From positions 21,564 through 85,563 of the forward strand of contig JAHZHL010000037.1 of NCBI GenBank assembly GCA_019420305.1: 64,000 bases of DNA, given 5' to 3'. Below the pieces are notes generated by a model. The model was given only the letters and a program-made list of their open reading frames with translations, was not told the DNA's origin and did not search any database. The stretch comes from Bacillota bacterium. Its GTDB lineage: Bacteria > Bacillota > Clostridia > Peptostreptococcales > Anaerovoracaceae. The position numbers and the translations under genes are program-made. Every line of letters starts with the position of its first letter. Position 1 is the stretch's first letter. Shown here one piece after another: positions 46,837 to 56,864 of the stretch.

Positions 46837-49800
46837 TTATGGAAGCCTTTCCATCTTTTTTCTGCTCCTGTCGTGAAACTGTACAACTCCCAGACGCATA
46901 CTATCCGGGCGAACACGCAGAACCGGAAGGATGACCTCGCATTCATTGCCGATCGTCTCCGTCTTATCCGGTGAACAGAAAATCACCTGCAGCCCCTGTG
47001 TTTTCATAAAATCCAGCATAAGCTTCACATTTCCCGGATCCATTTTGGCAAACGGTTCGTCAATAAATACCAGCCTTGTAGAGTTCACTTTCTGGTTGTA
47101 AATCATCAGCAAGGCGGATGTCAGAATTAAAAGGTACGGGATCTGCACTTCCGCTCCTGAGTTAAATCCTGTCTGCCGCGACAGTTTCGCGTGATCGTAA
47201 ACCTTACTGGTAATCAACACTTCATAGGTCATATAATTTCGGTAATCGGCAAAGCGGGCAATCGTCTCTTCGCTGTTTTTCTCGATCACTCTGTTTATGA
47301 TTTTTTTCAGTTCCTGTTCCAGTTGTTCCGCCTCTTCCTCGGAAAAAGTCCCCAAGAAATTGAAAGTCGCCTGCCCTTCTGAACTTCCCAGCTGTTCCTT
47401 CTCATCCAGGTATTTCGCGTAACGGATAATCTGCGTATATTCAGAACCATCCTTGATGTAATCGACTGAAAATTGGTATTTCGCCGAAAAATTCAGCTTT
47501 GCCAGTTCAACATTGATCTCACGCAATTCTTCTTTCGCGCGTTCACAGGATTTCAGAATCATCAGTACAAATTCGTTTTTGAAAATATCTTCATAGCGGC
47601 GAGTCTGATCTTCCAGCTTTTTTCGGATTTCCTGCAGATTGTCCATCCAGATCCGATCTTTTCTGGCTGCATACAAGTTCCGGTTCTCAGTTCCTACGCT
47701 TATGCCACTATCCGGATATTTCAACTGATACCCTGACTGCAATTTAACCAGATCCAGCTTTGCTTTTTCAATTCTTTGTTTCAGCCGTTTTCTTGACTGA
47801 GGCAGTAAAAGCCCGCCGGCTCCGGAACTTCCGTTTTGCAGAAACCGTTCATAGCTTTCAACCGCTTTTTGTACGATAGAGTAGGATTCCTCCTGGTATT
47901 TCCGGTACTTCTCTTCCTCTTCACTTAATTGCTGCGTTTTCTGCGTAAGCTGCTCCTTGCTGTGTAAAATCAAAGTCTTCAGCTCGCTCTCCTGTTGAAT
48001 CTTTTCCTGCTGTTCCTTCTTTACTGTCTCTTTTTCCTGCCGCAATTTTTCCACAAGCTGACACAGTTCCATATACTCACGGTTATCCTTCTGTGCCTTC
48101 TTAAGTTCCAAAAGCTGCGCTTCTGATGCCTCGCACTGCTGCGTCGTTTTCTGATACGCCTCGTGGGCATCGTAATGATAGCTTCGGAAAAAAGTTTTGT
48201 TGTTCGCGAATCTGTTCTTACGTTCCCTGATCTGCTCTTGTTGCAGAAGCAGTTCTTTCTTTTCCGTCTTCAGCTTTTCCGCCTCCCGCTCTGCCCGGAC
48301 ACGATTCAGTTCGAAGGTTTCCTGTCCAAGATAATAGGAGCGTATTTTATCAAATCGCAGAAAATAGCTGTCCATGGAAACCGATACTCTGCCTTCTTTT
48401 GAAATGGCATTTTCGTAATTTCGTACATCCTTTTGTTCCACCGCGTGCATACGTCCCAACTGATACTCAAAATATTTCTTTGCCATTTCATTTCGTATGA
48501 TCAGAAACTGCACGGGTGAATCTTCTTTGGCTGCCGTTTTCTTTCGCATCAGAAGCTTTGTATTAAACAGATGGGCATACCGATACCTTGAACGGTTCAG
48601 TACATCATCGGCTATATCATAATACTCCGGTTCCACAAGAATCGTATAACGCCGCGCTCCGAGAAAAGCTTCGACTGCATCCCTCCACGATTCGTCTGTT
48701 AAACCGATTACATATTCACACGCAAACTTTGCCCTGGACATGATTCCACGATTTTGAAATTCCTGGTTAATCTCATGTCGAAGACCTACATATTCCGGAA
48801 TCGCCCGGTATCCATTTCGGCGTTTACGGCATTCCTCTGCGATAGTTATCTGCTGTTCCAGCCGTTCATCCACGTCTGACAACATCCGGTCTGTATCGCC
48901 CAGGCTCCTGATAAGCCGTTCACAATGTTCTTCCACTGCTGCTTTAAGCTGTTCCACAGCTGATTCTTTTTCAATTGCGGAAAAGCGCTTTCTCTCACAC
49001 AGGCCGGAGAGAATATGCGGCGCCTCGATAGTTTGCCCTTCCTCCTCAATCATAGTTATCATTTCACGGACTTTTGTCTGGAACATTTCCAGATCTCTCA
49101 TATCCTCAAGTAAACCCTGTTTTTCTTTCTTCAGTGTTTCTAGATGCCTCTCTTCCTCCACGATCATTTTCGCACAGTCCATAGCATTCAGATTTACCTG
49201 CGCATCAATTAATCTCTGATCAATATCCGCGCCTCGCCGCTCTATCGTCCGCAGAAACTCTCCAATTTCTTCTTTCTGCCGCGCCGCAAGATCCTTTTTC
49301 CGCTTTAACTCTTCAACGTCCTTCTCCAGTTCCGACTTTCTTTTATAGACCTGTTTTATATCATCCGTCAGAAGGCGCGTTTCCTCTGTATCCCACGCAT
49401 CATACTCTCCCAAAATCTTCTCAAGTTCCCCTACTTCCTCTTCGATCTTCTGGAACGTATGATTAAGCCGCTCTATATTTTCTTTCGCCTCAATCAGTTT
49501 TGTAAAATCTACGTTTTTCTCTTCCAGAACGCTTTCCCGGATAAACCGATCCACACGAGCGTCCGGATCATAGGACATAATCCCCCGAAGTCTGCGCAAG
49601 TACCCAGGCAACTGGCTTAAACTCATTTTCATACCAGTCATCTGAAGAAACTTTGGAAGTCCTTGCTCCCGATTTAAAAGAGTCAGCTTATATGCTTTTT
49701 GCAGACCTGTTGCTGAATACGGACGCACCGCGCCCTGTTCCTCATAGGTATGCGGCATTTCTTCCAGCGTCTTTTTGTCCGCCACATACCGCAGAGTTTG

Positions 49801-50163
49801 ACAATTATTGGCCGCGCTTGTTTCGATTACCGCGCCTGTTATAAAAAATTTCTGCTCCACATCATCAAAATATTCCAGTGCAATATGGCTGTATACCGTT
49901 GGAAACTTGTCTGCCGGGCGCATGTAAGTCCCTGCCGTCGCATCCAGCAGCCCTCTCGTATAAGAAGACAGGGTTCGGCTTCCCTTGCTTTCCGATGATT
50001 TATTAAATACGGTATCTCCATACGCTGCGTATTTAATCGCATCCAGTAAAACAGACTTTCCATTTCCATTTTTCCCAGCAATCAGTGTAAACGTGCCCAG
50101 GGGAGCTGTTTCATTGGAAAACCCATACCAGTTGATAAGGCGTACCTTTGTCAGTATGATCAC
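46837..50163 (-). CDS. jetC: Wadjet protein JetC (SMC-like ATPase)
   Basis: The 1108-aa protein has Walker A LIAGKNGNGKSVLLDAI at about residue 28, long coiled coils (about 230-420 and 640-830), a hinge region with RSRYRYAHLFNTKLL, and Walker B TRLVFIDEPFAKMDPGN near 1,045. The layout is that of MukB/SMC-type loop extruders. With JetA and JetB it reels DNA and identifies plasmids. Its GTG start overlaps the jetB stop behind GGAGG. Confidence 0.95.
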   Translation of the reverse strand: MIILTKVRLINWYGFSNETAPLGTFTLIAGKNGNGKSVLLDAIKYAAYGDTVFNKSSESKGSRTLSSYTRGLLDATAGTYMRPADKFPTVYSHIALEYFDDVEQKFFITGAVIETSAANNCQTLRYVADKKTLEEMPHTYEEQGAVRPYSATGLQKAYKLTLLNREQGLPKFLQMTGMKMSLSQLPGYLRRLRGIMSYDPDARVDRFIRESVLEEKNVDFTKLIEAKENIERLNHTFQKIEEEVGELEKILGEYDAWDTEETRLLTDDIKQVYKRKSELEKDVEELKRKKDLAARQKEEIGEFLRTIERRGADIDQRLIDAQVNLNAMDCAKMIVEEERHLETLKKEKQGLLEDMRDLEMFQTKVREMITMIEEEGQTIEAPHILSGLCERKRFSAIEKESAVEQLKAAVEEHCERLIRSLGDTDRMLSDVDERLEQQITIAEECRKRRNGYRAIPEYVGLRHEINQEFQNRGIMSRAKFACEYVIGLTDESWRDAVEAFLGARRYTILVEPEYYDIADDVLNRSRYRYAHLFNTKLLMRKKTAAKEDSPVQFLIIRNEMAKKYFEYQLGRMHAVEQKDVRNYENAISKEGRVSVSMDSYFLRFDKIRSYYLGQETFELNRVRAEREAEKLKTEKKELLLQQEQIRERKNRFANNKTFFRSYHYDAHEAYQKTTQQCEASEAQLLELKKAQKDNREYMELCQLVEKLRQEKETVKKEQQEKIQQESELKTLILHSKEQLTQKTQQLSEEEEKYRKYQEESYSIVQKAVESYERFLQNGSSGAGGLLLPQSRKRLKQRIEKAKLDLVKLQSGYQLKYPDSGISVGTENRNLYAARKDRIWMDNLQEIRKKLEDQTRRYEDIFKNEFVLMILKSCERAKEELREINVELAKLNFSAKYQFSVDYIKDGSEYTQIIRYAKYLDEKEQLGSSEGQATFNFLGTFSEEEAEQLEQELKKIINRVIEKNSEETIARFADYRNYMTYEVLITSKVYDHAKLSRQTGFNSGAEVQIPYLLILTSALLMIYNQKVNSTRLVFIDEPFAKMDPGNVKLMLDFMKTQGLQVIFCSPDKTETIGNECEVILPVLRVRPDSMRLGVVQFHDRSRKKMERLP

Positions 50164-50801
50164 AGTTCCACCTCCTCTTCGGTCTCCTGAAATTCCTCCG
50201 GATCGCTGTTCTCCTGCGAATCATCTTTGATATACTGCCGCGCCACTGTCTCAAACTGCGGAACATCCCAACCAAACTGCAAAGACGGATACAACTGAAT
50301 CAGCATATCCTCCCCATCCTCATTTTCATTATAATGAATCAGGCTGTATTTTTTGAACAACCGGAATGCCGTTGACAATTCCTGCTTGCTGGCAATATCG
50401 CCATAAGAAAGAATCTTATCGATCAAATCGCCCTTTGTAATGAAATTCCCTTCATTATATCCCAGATTTTCCAGATATGTCTTCCAAAGGATCAGCAGCA
50501 GGTGGTACTGAACGGTCGTAAAAGAAACCACATTCGCTCGTTTCAGACCTACGGTTTCTTCATCTTCCTCACTGGCCGTCAGCATACAGACTCCGCTTTT
50601 ATCCTCTATTAGAATATCAAACCCGATCATACGCAGATACTCAGAAATGTCCTGCCGGTTTGACTCTCTTGAAACAAACGCGTACATTTTTTCATCTTTA
50701 TCCCGCAGAATAAAGGTAGATGCAAGCAGTTTCCGTATGCACCGTTTAAACCAAGTCCCACTTTCTTCTTTAATTGTCAACTGTAAACGAATATCACTCA
50801 T
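50160..50801 (-). CDS. jetB: Wadjet protein JetB (DUF4194, MukE-like)
   Basis: The 213-aa protein is winged-helix-like (FKRCIRKLLASTFILRDKDE, FTTVQYHLLLILWKTYLENL) with an acidic C-terminal tail, fitting the DUF4194 kleisin-associated subunit. It lies between jetA and jetC with a 12-base and an overlapping junction. Confidence 0.93.
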   Translation of the reverse strand: MSDIRLQLTIKEESGTWFKRCIRKLLASTFILRDKDEKMYAFVSRESNRQDISEYLRMIGFDILIEDKSGVCMLTASEEDEETVGLKRANVVSFTTVQYHLLLILWKTYLENLGYNEGNFITKGDLIDKILSYGDIASKQELSTAFRLFKKYSLIHYNENEDGEDMLIQLYPSLQFGWDVPQFETVARQYIKDDSQENSDPEEFQETEEEVEL

Positions 50802-50813
50802 GCTGCTTCCTCT

Positions 50814-52265
50814 TTACTCTTTTGTATTCTTCTGGTTCAAACATTCTGTTTCGCGTCTTTTTATGCGGAATCGACGGATGGCCGCCGCCTCTGTCTCTAC
50901 CATTCCGGAGCTAAATTCCACTTCATAAGGAAACCCTGCGGTTCCCGAATAAATCATACTGGCTGCCGCCATCATGGCGTCCTCCCTTGTCAGAATTCCG
51001 CATGCCTCAATCGGCATTCCCTCCTCTGGAATTTTCAGGTTCTCAAAATAACTCTGTACCTTTTCCATACTGTAACGATCCGTCCGACCATTCAAAATCT
51101 CGTTCGTCAGTTGCTTCTTTTCCTCTTCAGAAAGTTCCGCCTCTACAATGGCTGCAGGCGCCGTGTCTATACGGCGCCTGCGTCTGCGTTCAATGGATTT
51201 CCTTCCAATGTATCCGAACTCCATTAGACGATAAGACGCGGAAATTTTATGTAAAATCGCCTCCCTTTCGTCTTTTCTCGCATCTTTCAGCAGCAGAAGA
51301 AGCTGATTGAGAACATTTTCCAAATTTGTACCGTTTCCCAACACCATAGCGATACGCATGGCATACAAATTGTAATAGGTATTGATCTTTTTATCAATGA
51401 ACCCCATATCCCGTTCATATTCCAGATTGATAAAGCTGTCCAATTCGCCGAACTGCCGGTCAATGACTTCCTTTGCTTGCTGTTCTTCCACTCGTTTTAA
51501 ACTGGTATATTCTCTTATCATCTGTCCATATATATCCGATTTCCGTAATTTTTGCAGTAAACGATCAATACTTGCGATATAAGAGGGTATGAGTCCGCTT
51601 TTTTTAATGAAAAAGTAATCCTGAAAAAAGCGGTCCAGCAGTTCATCTTTCATCAAAAAATGTCCAAAGCTATTCACATCCGCCATTTTAATCACGCTTC
51701 GCATAATCTCCCGGATGCTGTCTTTCAAAATTAAAATCTCGTTTTTTAAATCGCATTCATGCTCCACCAAAGGTACAAGAATATTGGAATAGGGCCGGAT
51801 TGTCCGCCCGTTTTCTTTCGCAAAGGATGATTTTAGGATCTCATACATAGAAAAGATATGATTTGTAATCGCACTATTGGCATCCGTATCAAAAATTTTA
51901 TGCAGCGCATCGATTAGTTTTCTGCAGTAAGCCGCTACAGAAGCAATATTGTCCCCGCTTCGTCCAACTTCTTTCGGTGTAATCCAGCCGCAACTGCGAA
52001 AGTAGCGGAGAATGGCCGATGCGTTTTCCTGCGGGGTACGACTCCCCGCGACCATCTCGCCATCCTCCCCTACCTGTTCCGTTTCAATCGAATACTGGCA
52101 GTTCTGTAAATAAATAATCAGACAGTTTCGCGCGTCTGCTTCGTATAATACGGGTATTTCCTTTGATTTTTCGATAAGCTCTGTAATGCACGCAAAATAG
52201 ATCTCTCTGTTTCTGCAGGAAAACGGATTAAAAAACTTATCATTTACTGCTTGAAAAAAAGGCAT
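50814..52265 (-). CDS. jetA: Wadjet protein JetA (DUF5716 type, kleisin-like)
   Basis: The 483-aa helical protein starts MPFFQAVNDKFFNPFSCRNR and ends with a beta-rich segment (PYEVEFSSGMVETEAAAIRR). Its layout matches the DUF5716 (PF18982) JetA of type III Wadjet. JetA bridges the JetC heads like MukF. I choose ATG 52265 behind AGGAGAG; the longer frame begins with a GTG in the upstream gene. Confidence 0.9.
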   Translation of the reverse strand: MPFFQAVNDKFFNPFSCRNREIYFACITELIEKSKEIPVLYEADARNCLIIYLQNCQYSIETEQVGEDGEMVAGSRTPQENASAILRYFRSCGWITPKEVGRSGDNIASVAAYCRKLIDALHKIFDTDANSAITNHIFSMYEILKSSFAKENGRTIRPYSNILVPLVEHECDLKNEILILKDSIREIMRSVIKMADVNSFGHFLMKDELLDRFFQDYFFIKKSGLIPSYIASIDRLLQKLRKSDIYGQMIREYTSLKRVEEQQAKEVIDRQFGELDSFINLEYERDMGFIDKKINTYYNLYAMRIAMVLGNGTNLENVLNQLLLLLKDARKDEREAILHKISASYRLMEFGYIGRKSIERRRRRRIDTAPAAIVEAELSEEEKKQLTNEILNGRTDRYSMEKVQSYFENLKIPEEGMPIEACGILTREDAMMAAASMIYSGTAGFPYEVEFSSGMVETEAAAIRRFRIKRRETECLNQKNTKE

Positions 52266-52294
52266 AATTTCTCTCCTGTTGGCGCGTTCTTCCT

Positions 52295-52885
52295 TCACCG
52301 CTCAAACCGCACGACATAGGCTCCTAATACCTGTTCACAGGGAATTACCGCCGCGTTTGACACGGAAAACTCCTGCTTTGCGTAATGTGTTTTCGGCGCG
52401 GAGGAAACGGCTGGCAGGGTTTTCCCGATACTGGCTCCATGGGCACCGCCTTCCGCAAACTTCCATGCAAACGTACAGTCGCAGAACTCTTTCTTTTCCT
52501 CGATTTGTTCCGACGGCCGCAGCGTCAGCCTTTCCCCGAAAAAGAAACAGCCGTCATTATCCTTTTCCGCAGGGCAGCCGCCTTCCACTCCCACGCCTGT
52601 ATAGGTAATGGTCAGAAAAGGCATTTCAAAGGTTACGGATTTCCCCTCTCTCTGATAACACAGTTCGGAACTGCCGCTGTCCCAACAGCCGATGTTCAGC
52701 CATCCCCGCTTTCCACAGGCCTCGACGGCAGTGTTCAGTTCTATGTATACGGACTCCGGATCACCCTCTCGGATTTCTCCATTGATTCTCAAAACCGGCC
52801 GCAAAGATTCGAACCCCTCCGGAAGCAGCGCGCGAAGCCGGTCCTGTTCCACGCCGTAAGCCATTACAAATTGCTCTACTTTCAT
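52295..52885 (-). CDS. Conserved hypothetical protein upstream of jetA (196 aa)
   Basis: The protein begins MKVEQFVMAYGVEQDRLRAL and is beta-rich, with GKRGWLNIGCWDSGS, TYTGVGVEGGCPAEKDNDGC and HGASIGKTLPAV. I recall conserved Clostridia proteins of this look, with a possible acetoacetate-decarboxylase-like fold, but no function. It lies 29 bases before jetA in the same direction. The longer start at 52903 lacks the spacing that GGAAGGG gives to 52885. Confidence 0.75.
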   Translation of the reverse strand: MKVEQFVMAYGVEQDRLRALLPEGFESLRPVLRINGEIREGDPESVYIELNTAVEACGKRGWLNIGCWDSGSSELCYQREGKSVTFEMPFLTITYTGVGVEGGCPAEKDNDGCFFFGERLTLRPSEQIEEKKEFCDCTFAWKFAEGGAHGASIGKTLPAVSSAPKTHYAKQEFSVSNAAVIPCEQVLGAYVVRFER

Positions 52886-52916
52886 ATCACATATCCCTTC
52901 CATGGCTGACGCTGTC

Positions 52917-53285
52917 CTACGACAGCTGTTCCAGCTTTTTGCTGTGTTCCGTGACCGTCCGTTTCAGCAGAATTACATCCTGGTTCATGCCTTCCAGATG
53001 ATCCGCCCACTTCCTGTACCATTCATAAGTATCTTCGTAGCAGCTCCTTAAATCCAGGAGTACAGGAAGCATGCGGTTTTCCACGGTCAGTTCCACATGC
53101 TTCAACCTTGTATCCATGTCGATTCTCACATAATTGTCCAGACTTGTTAACATTTCCTCCAGTCCGTCTACGCGACTTTCCAGACGATCGATTCTGCTGT
53201 CCAGTTTATCAAGCCGCTGGCACACCGGCTGCAGATGCAGCTCCATCATATCGGAAATCGCCACAAGCAATTCATTGTCCGTCAT
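52917..53285 (-). CDS. Coiled-coil protein at the head of the jet operon (122 aa)
   Basis: The protein is almost one continuous coiled coil: MTDNELLVAISDMMELHLQP, RLDKLDSRIDRLESRVDGLE, then EMLTSLDNYVRIDMDTRLKH. It has no membrane span. It lies 31 bases before the 196-aa gene. AAGGAGAGG precedes the ATG at 53285; the upstream in-frame start is rejected. Its stop codon sits in a small hairpin (GCTGTC/GACAGC) without a T run. Confidence 0.7.
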   Translation of the reverse strand: MTDNELLVAISDMMELHLQPVCQRLDKLDSRIDRLESRVDGLEEMLTSLDNYVRIDMDTRLKHVELTVENRMLPVLLDLRSCYEDTYEWYRKWADHLEGMNQDVILLKRTVTEHSKKLEQLS

Positions 53286-53402
53286 TCCATCCTCTCCTTT
53301 CCCGCGCGCATATTGATAAAAAAAGTATAACATCGGGATGAGGGCATGTCAATGGAATTTATTCCAAATTATTACTTTTATGTTATTTTTATCAAATTAT
53401 TC

Positions 53403-56066
53403 TTATTCTATCTCACGCAGCCGCTCCACAATCGTTTTCTTTGATACGCTTCTGTAAACCGCCGCCGGTAGCGCCGCTCCCAGCACAAGGAAAATCGGCG
53501 CCGTAATCCAGATAGCGGAAAGGGTAAAATGATATTCGTAAAACCAAAACAGATTTTCCGTCGCATTTCCTACCAGCGGACCGATGAGCCCCGTCAGTGC
53601 AAGGGATGCCAGGATTGCCGCCAGAGCATAGAGCTCACCTTCATCGATCAGCATTCTCTTCAGCTGTCTTCCTGTCATGCCGATAGACTGAAGCATGGCG
53701 AACTCCATTTTTCGGCTGAGAATTCCGGTCATAATCCCATTAAAGAAATTCAGAATTCCCACAAGTCCGATAATCCCGCACAGCACACTCCCCAGCAGCA
53801 GAAACATCTGCCGGAATCCTTCAAATTCTTCCCGCACGGAAGCTTTGCTTTCATACATGAGCGCAGACTGATCGCTTCCCGTCAGATCCGCCAGAAAGGC
53901 TTCCGCTTCTTTCTCCGCCGCGGCATTTGGAGTATCAAACAGATAAAACAATGAAAACACGTTTTTCCCGCAGTCTTCTTTCATTCTTTCCCCATTGAGA
54001 ATCACATCATCCCCATACATGTAACTACTCCGAAGTGACATCTGGTAAGGAACCGTTACCAGAGCGCAGACTGTATACTCCTCATCGTGGCTTTTTTCAA
54101 TCTGATATTTTCGGTATTGCTCCGGTGTCGTTTCATCACTGCGCTTTCCTGTCCTGCTGTCTATATAATAGGCCTCATCCACATAAGTCACCGGGATCTT
54201 GTCCCCCACCTGCGGATAGTTCTTAAGGTCATCGGCTCTGCCGTAATCATCTGTGTCCACCGCAACCGCTGCCACGCGGCGATCCGGATCTGTCATAGGA
54301 GCGATATCCCCTTCCAGTACCGTCAGCTTTTCCATCAGCGGCACGTCAAGGCCTTCCAGATTCATATTGCAGGCGATCTGATTGCCTCTTTTCTCCCTGC
54401 TGTTCAGCATATTCCGCAGGTTTTCCTCTGACATGTTTGCAGATGTCATCTGTCGAAGGCGCGCTTCCGGAATCCATTCCAGGACAGCTCCATCCGTCTC
54501 CCATGCCTGCCCGCTAAGAGAAGCTTTCGTATTCGATTGGATGGCCTTTACGGTCTGCTGGCTCAGTCCGGACTCTCCGCCGCTCGTGTCAAGCCGGAAA
54601 TAATCGGTATTGCCTACAATAAAATCCGCGCAGGTATTCTCGTTTAAATATTTTTCCATGCTGAATCCACCGGTAAAGGACAATAGAACCGACAAGATCA
54701 CCACCGCAAGAGACATAGAGAGCACCATAAGCGCCGTTTTCCCCCTGCTGCGTCCCAAATTGGCAAAGGCCATCTGCCGGATCCCTGCTCCGCCCGCGGC
54801 TCGCTTTCTCTTTGATACCCGGGAGGTTTCAGTGTATTTTGCCGCTTCCACCGGAGAAACCTTCGCTGCGAGTCTGGCCGGCCTGGCGCAGGAAAGAAGC
54901 ACCGTAGCAATGGAAAAAGCGGCGGCGCCGGCAAAAATAATCGGGGAAGCGCTGATGGAAACGGCCGATTCCCCCAGGGTGGTCTGAGCAATCACCACTG
55001 GAGTCAGTACATATCCCACCAGATATCCGAGAAGCAGCCCCGCCGGGCAGCCGGCCGCGCACAGAACAAGAGCCTGCTGTCTTATAATTCTGCGAAGCTG
55101 CCTTGGGGTAACGCCGATGGTCTTAAGCAGCCCGTAATAGCGAATATCTCCTGTTACGGAAATACGGAAAATATTATAGATAATCAGATACCCGGCAAAG
55201 ATAACCAGCAACAGGAATGCCGCCACAGCCACAATCATGCTGAAGTCACCGGACGAGTCCGCCTGCGACGCGGTATATCCCCAGTTAACTCCAACTCCGA
55301 CATAATCGGCGGCATCCGCTTTCTGGCTCTGATAGCCGCAGTCCTTCACAATCTCTTCCATACTTCCCCGGATATTAACACTGGAGGCCAGCATAACATT
55401 CAGATCCGTGCGGAACGGCTCCGCGCCTTCGGAGACAGCTTCCTGTTCCCTCGTTTCCACATACGCTCTTGATAGGTTAATAAAATGTACCGGCGTCAGT
55501 TCATCGTACTCCCACCAACCGGACAGCCGAAACGTATCCGTCCGCTTTCCCAGATCCTGACTTTGATCCCCCATATCATAGGTCAGGGTAACCTTAGCTC
55601 CGATTTCCGGTTTGACGCCGAGCAGTTTCAGCGCCTCTGTATCCATGGCAATCTCATTTTCTTTTTGGGGAGCTTCGCCCTTCTCAAAGTCAATGTAACT
55701 CCATTTGGCGCAGTTTTCATCCATAAAGCTCAGCTCCGCCGGAACTTTGGAAAATCCGCCTTCCGTCAAAGTTCCCAGAGTCTTCCGCTCTCCCGCCGCT
55801 TTCACTTTTGAAGCTTCGGAAAGCCGCTTTGCCTGAACTTCGCTCACCTCTTTAAAGGTTCCGTGAGAATAACCTCCGATCTGACGGAACGTATAGGTTT
55901 CGTAACTTGCATTAATCGACAAAGCGATAGTAAAAAGACTTGTAAATAAAAGTGTTGTCAGCGCGATGGCCGCCGCGGCAATCATATTCCGTTTTCCGGA
56001 GGCCCACAGAGTGCGGATGCTGAGCCGGCGTATCGCTTTCTTATTTCTTACTTTCAATTTTGCCAC
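53403..56066 (-). CDS. FtsX-like ABC transporter permease (887 aa)
   Basis: An N-terminal span (about 28-50), a large extracellular part, FtsX-type spans at about 280-305, 335-365 and 375-400, a second extracellular part (about 470-760) and three C-terminal spans (about 765-880: LLLGSVLCGIIGLVGILNFF; MEFAMLQSIGMTGRQLKRML) form two FtsX domains. With the ATPase gene and a two-component system upstream it probably serves peptide export or resistance to cell-envelope antibiotics. Confidence 0.9.
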   Translation of the reverse strand: MAKLKVRNKKAIRRLSIRTLWASGKRNMIAAAAIALTTLLFTSLFTIALSINASYETYTFRQIGGYSHGTFKEVSEVQAKRLSEASKVKAAGERKTLGTLTEGGFSKVPAELSFMDENCAKWSYIDFEKGEAPQKENEIAMDTEALKLLGVKPEIGAKVTLTYDMGDQSQDLGKRTDTFRLSGWWEYDELTPVHFINLSRAYVETREQEAVSEGAEPFRTDLNVMLASSVNIRGSMEEIVKDCGYQSQKADAADYVGVGVNWGYTASQADSSGDFSMIVAVAAFLLLVIFAGYLIIYNIFRISVTGDIRYYGLLKTIGVTPRQLRRIIRQQALVLCAAGCPAGLLLGYLVGYVLTPVVIAQTTLGESAVSISASPIIFAGAAAFSIATVLLSCARPARLAAKVSPVEAAKYTETSRVSKRKRAAGGAGIRQMAFANLGRSRGKTALMVLSMSLAVVILSVLLSFTGGFSMEKYLNENTCADFIVGNTDYFRLDTSGGESGLSQQTVKAIQSNTKASLSGQAWETDGAVLEWIPEARLRQMTSANMSEENLRNMLNSREKRGNQIACNMNLEGLDVPLMEKLTVLEGDIAPMTDPDRRVAAVAVDTDDYGRADDLKNYPQVGDKIPVTYVDEAYYIDSRTGKRSDETTPEQYRKYQIEKSHDEEYTVCALVTVPYQMSLRSSYMYGDDVILNGERMKEDCGKNVFSLFYLFDTPNAAAEKEAEAFLADLTGSDQSALMYESKASVREEFEGFRQMFLLLGSVLCGIIGLVGILNFFNGIMTGILSRKMEFAMLQSIGMTGRQLKRMLIDEGELYALAAILASLALTGLIGPLVGNATENLFWFYEYHFTLSAIWITAPIFLVLGAALPAAVYRSVSKKTIVERLREIE

Positions 56067-56071
56067 CCCCT

Positions 56072-56743
56072 TTATCTGCTGCTTAGAATACGCCCGTCTT
56101 CAATACGCACCACCCGATCCGCCAGCTGGGCGATTTCCTCATTATGAGTAATCATAACAATGGTCTGTGTATATTTGCGGCTGGAAATTTTCAAAAGTCC
56201 CAGCACGTCCTGGGAAGTCCGGCTGTCCAGATTTCCGGTAGGCTCATCGCAAAGCAAGATTGCGGGTTTCGACGCGAGCGCTCTGGCAATGGCCACCCTC
56301 TGCTGCTGGCCTCCCGACAGCTGATTGGGAAAACTTGTCTGTTTTTCCTCCAGTCCCAATGTTTGAATAATTTCCCCCGCAAACTCCGGATCCACTTTCT
56401 TTCCATCCAGCTCCACCGGCAAAGCGATGTTCTCAAACACGTTCAGCACCGGAACCAGATTGTAAGCCTGGAATACAAAGCCGATCTTCCGTCTTCTGAA
56501 TATTGTCAGCGCCTCTTCCTTCAGAGAAAAGATATCCTTTCCATCTACAAACACTTTGCCGGATGTGGGGCGATCCAGCCCTCCCAGCAAATGAAGAAGG
56601 GTGGATTTTCCGGATCCGGATGTCCCCACCACCGCTACAAATTCTCCGTTCTCCACGGTGAGGTCAATTCCATTTAAAGCGTGGACTTCGCCGGCCCCGC
56701 TGCCATATATTTTTTTCAGGTTTTCCGTCTTCAGTATTGACAT
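56072..56743 (-). CDS. ABC transporter ATP-binding protein (MacB/LolD type)
   Basis: The 223-aa protein has Walker A VGTSGSGKSTLLHLLGGL, signature LSGGQQQRVAIARAL, Walker B ILLCDEPTGNLDS and a switch histidine (VMITHNEEIA). It powers the FtsX-like permease coded 5 bases downstream. ATG at 56743 lies behind GGAGGGAG; a TTG at 56758 is within that site. Confidence 0.96.
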   Translation of the reverse strand: MSILKTENLKKIYGSGAGEVHALNGIDLTVENGEFVAVVGTSGSGKSTLLHLLGGLDRPTSGKVFVDGKDIFSLKEEALTIFRRRKIGFVFQAYNLVPVLNVFENIALPVELDGKKVDPEFAGEIIQTLGLEEKQTSFPNQLSGGQQQRVAIARALASKPAILLCDEPTGNLDSRTSQDVLGLLKISSRKYTQTIVMITHNEEIAQLADRVVRIEDGRILSSR

Positions 56744-56864
56744 ATTCTCTCCCTCCAATTAAAAATCTGTACAAAAAGCGTTCTCACTTTTCATACAGAT
56801 TATCGCAAACAAATCTTTCCCTGTCATTTCCACAGAAAAACAAATCTTACAGTTTTAAAAGATT

